Assembly: GCF_015169395.1 (NCBI RefSeq)
Contig: NZ_CP063458.1
Coordinates: 4,526,001-4,590,000, forward strand
Length of the DNA: 64,000 nt
Direction: 5' to 3'
Source: Humisphaera borealis
GTDB taxonomy: Bacteria > Planctomycetota > Phycisphaerae > Tepidisphaerales > Tepidisphaeraceae
The notes under the pieces: generated by a model
Seen by the model: the letters and a program-made list of their open reading frames with translations, nothing else
Told to the model about the DNA's origin: nothing
The model's database searches: none
Shown here: positions 63,497 through 64,000 of the stretch, one piece after another
How the letters are laid out: the number at the start of each line of letters is the position of its first letter
Position numbering within the stretch: the first letter of the stretch is position 1
Made by a program: the position numbers and the translations under genes

Positions 63497-64000
63497 TCAA
63501 GGCAGTGGATTTGGCAGTTTGTTCGGCGGCGGGGGCGGTGCCGGCGTGACAGGAGGTGTCGTCGGCGGCGGGGGCGTCGTTGGTGGCGTGGGTGCGACCA
63601 CGGGCAAAAGCCCGAAGAACGTGTAGCCGTTGCCGCTGCGATTATCGAACTGCAGGGTCGAGCGCCCCCGCAGATTCTGCAGCGGGCCGTCGTACATCTC
63701 CCGGCCCCAGTCGGCCACATGACCGTCGGCGTACAAGACGGCCTGGCGGTCCACCTCTCCGGTCTTGGACTGGATCGGGTGATTGATGTGATACCGTCGT
63801 CCGGCGCCAGCCGAGTAATACACCGCATCGGCGGCCAGAATCAGTTCGGTGGAGTTGCGGCTGTGAGAGCGTACCGCCGGCACGTACAGCGTTCCCCATC
63901 GGGCCACGCTTTTGCCGAGGGTGGCGGTGTTGTTCACCAGACCGCCGACGTACGCGTAGTCGGTGTAGACGATTTCACCCCAGGCCGGGTCGGCGGGAAT
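63497..64000 (-). CDS. Pseudopilin-like/H-X9-DG protein, C-terminal fragment
   Basis: The frame is open to the right end of the window and stops at TGA 63497-63499 (167 residues visible), so the start is missing. 'DRQAVLYADGHVADWGREM' matches the H-X9-DG signature of planctomycete DUF1559 prepilin-like proteins, and 'ELILAADAVYYSAGAGRRY' is also typical. The C-terminal 30 residues are a Pro/Thr-rich tail (TPPPPTTPPVTPAPPPPP) that is probably surface-exposed. It is on the same strand as nuoI. Confidence 0.75.
   Translation of the reverse strand: MPADPAWGEIVYTDYAYVGGLVNNTATLGKSVARWGTLYVPAVRSHSRNSTELILAADAVYYSAGAGRRYHINHPIQSKTGEVDRQAVLYADGHVADWGREMYDGPLQNLRGRSTLQFDNRSGNGYTFFGLLPVVAPTPPTTPPPPTTPPVTPAPPPPPNKLPNPLP

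Overview
The window is about 62% GC, densely coded on both strands, and looks like a chromosomal segment of a Planctomycetes bacterium, most likely of the Phycisphaerae/Tepidisphaera type. The evidence is: prepilin-type N-termini with H-X9-DG-like C-termini on stand-alone secreted proteins; a 'CxxCxYxLxGL...CPECG' zinc ribbon on a membrane protein; an N-terminal LEDRTMMS motif resembling the planctomycete LEPR-XLL signal; and many solitary housekeeping genes outside their usual operons (gyrB without gyrA, nuoI without the other nuo genes, potCD without potAB). Phylum assignment is inference. I saw no rRNA, tRNA or CRISPR array.

Layout. 1-7.4 kb: the tail of a LamG protein, a small membrane protein, a secreted prenyltransferase/squalene-cyclase-fold repeat protein, an ArsR regulator, gyrB, a GNAT acetyltransferase and a zinc-ribbon membrane protein. 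7.5-14.8 kb: a minus-strand run of two TPR glycosyltransferases followed by a 1335-residue RHS/YD-repeat protein. 15-18.4 kb: mgtE and an incomplete polyamine ABC transporter.

18.5-48.6 kb is a large exopolysaccharide locus built around a divergent control region at 33.55-33.93 kb. Leftward (minus) from there run an OafA-type acyltransferase, a GT4, a hexapeptide acetyltransferase, a Wzy/ligase-like membrane protein, a GT2, two serine-acetyltransferase-like proteins, a GT2, a third such acetyltransferase, a Gfo/Idh/MocA oxidoreductase, an SDR and a GT4. Rightward (plus) run a 2OG-Fe(II) oxygenase, a secreted RTX-PKD-beta-helix protein, a Wzm/Wzt ABC exporter with a Wzt carbohydrate-binding domain, two GT4s, gmd and fcl (GDP-fucose synthesis) and three tandem paralogous GT2s. 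The inferred product is a fucose-containing, acylated polysaccharide exported by an ABC transporter, possibly modified outside the cell by the beta-helix protein. A Wzx-like flippase lies apart at 61-62 kb.

48.7-64 kb: a solitary xylulokinase with a near-consensus promoter, two divergent pseudopilins, a DMT exporter, serB, a REP-associated tyrosine transposase (RAYT) between identical inverted palindromes, ppdK with a consensus promoter and a ~270-nt structured leader, an MFS transporter that appears to start at ATC, a small exported protein, the flippase, a 55-residue membrane protein, nuoI and the 3' part of another pseudopilin-like gene.

The most distinctive non-coding signal is a set of short palindromic repeats. 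One family begins GTAGGGT, and in three cases its TAG is the stop codon of the adjacent gene. The RAYT stop codon likewise lies inside its own flanking palindrome, and a heptamer-based inverted repeat encodes the C-terminus of the flippase.
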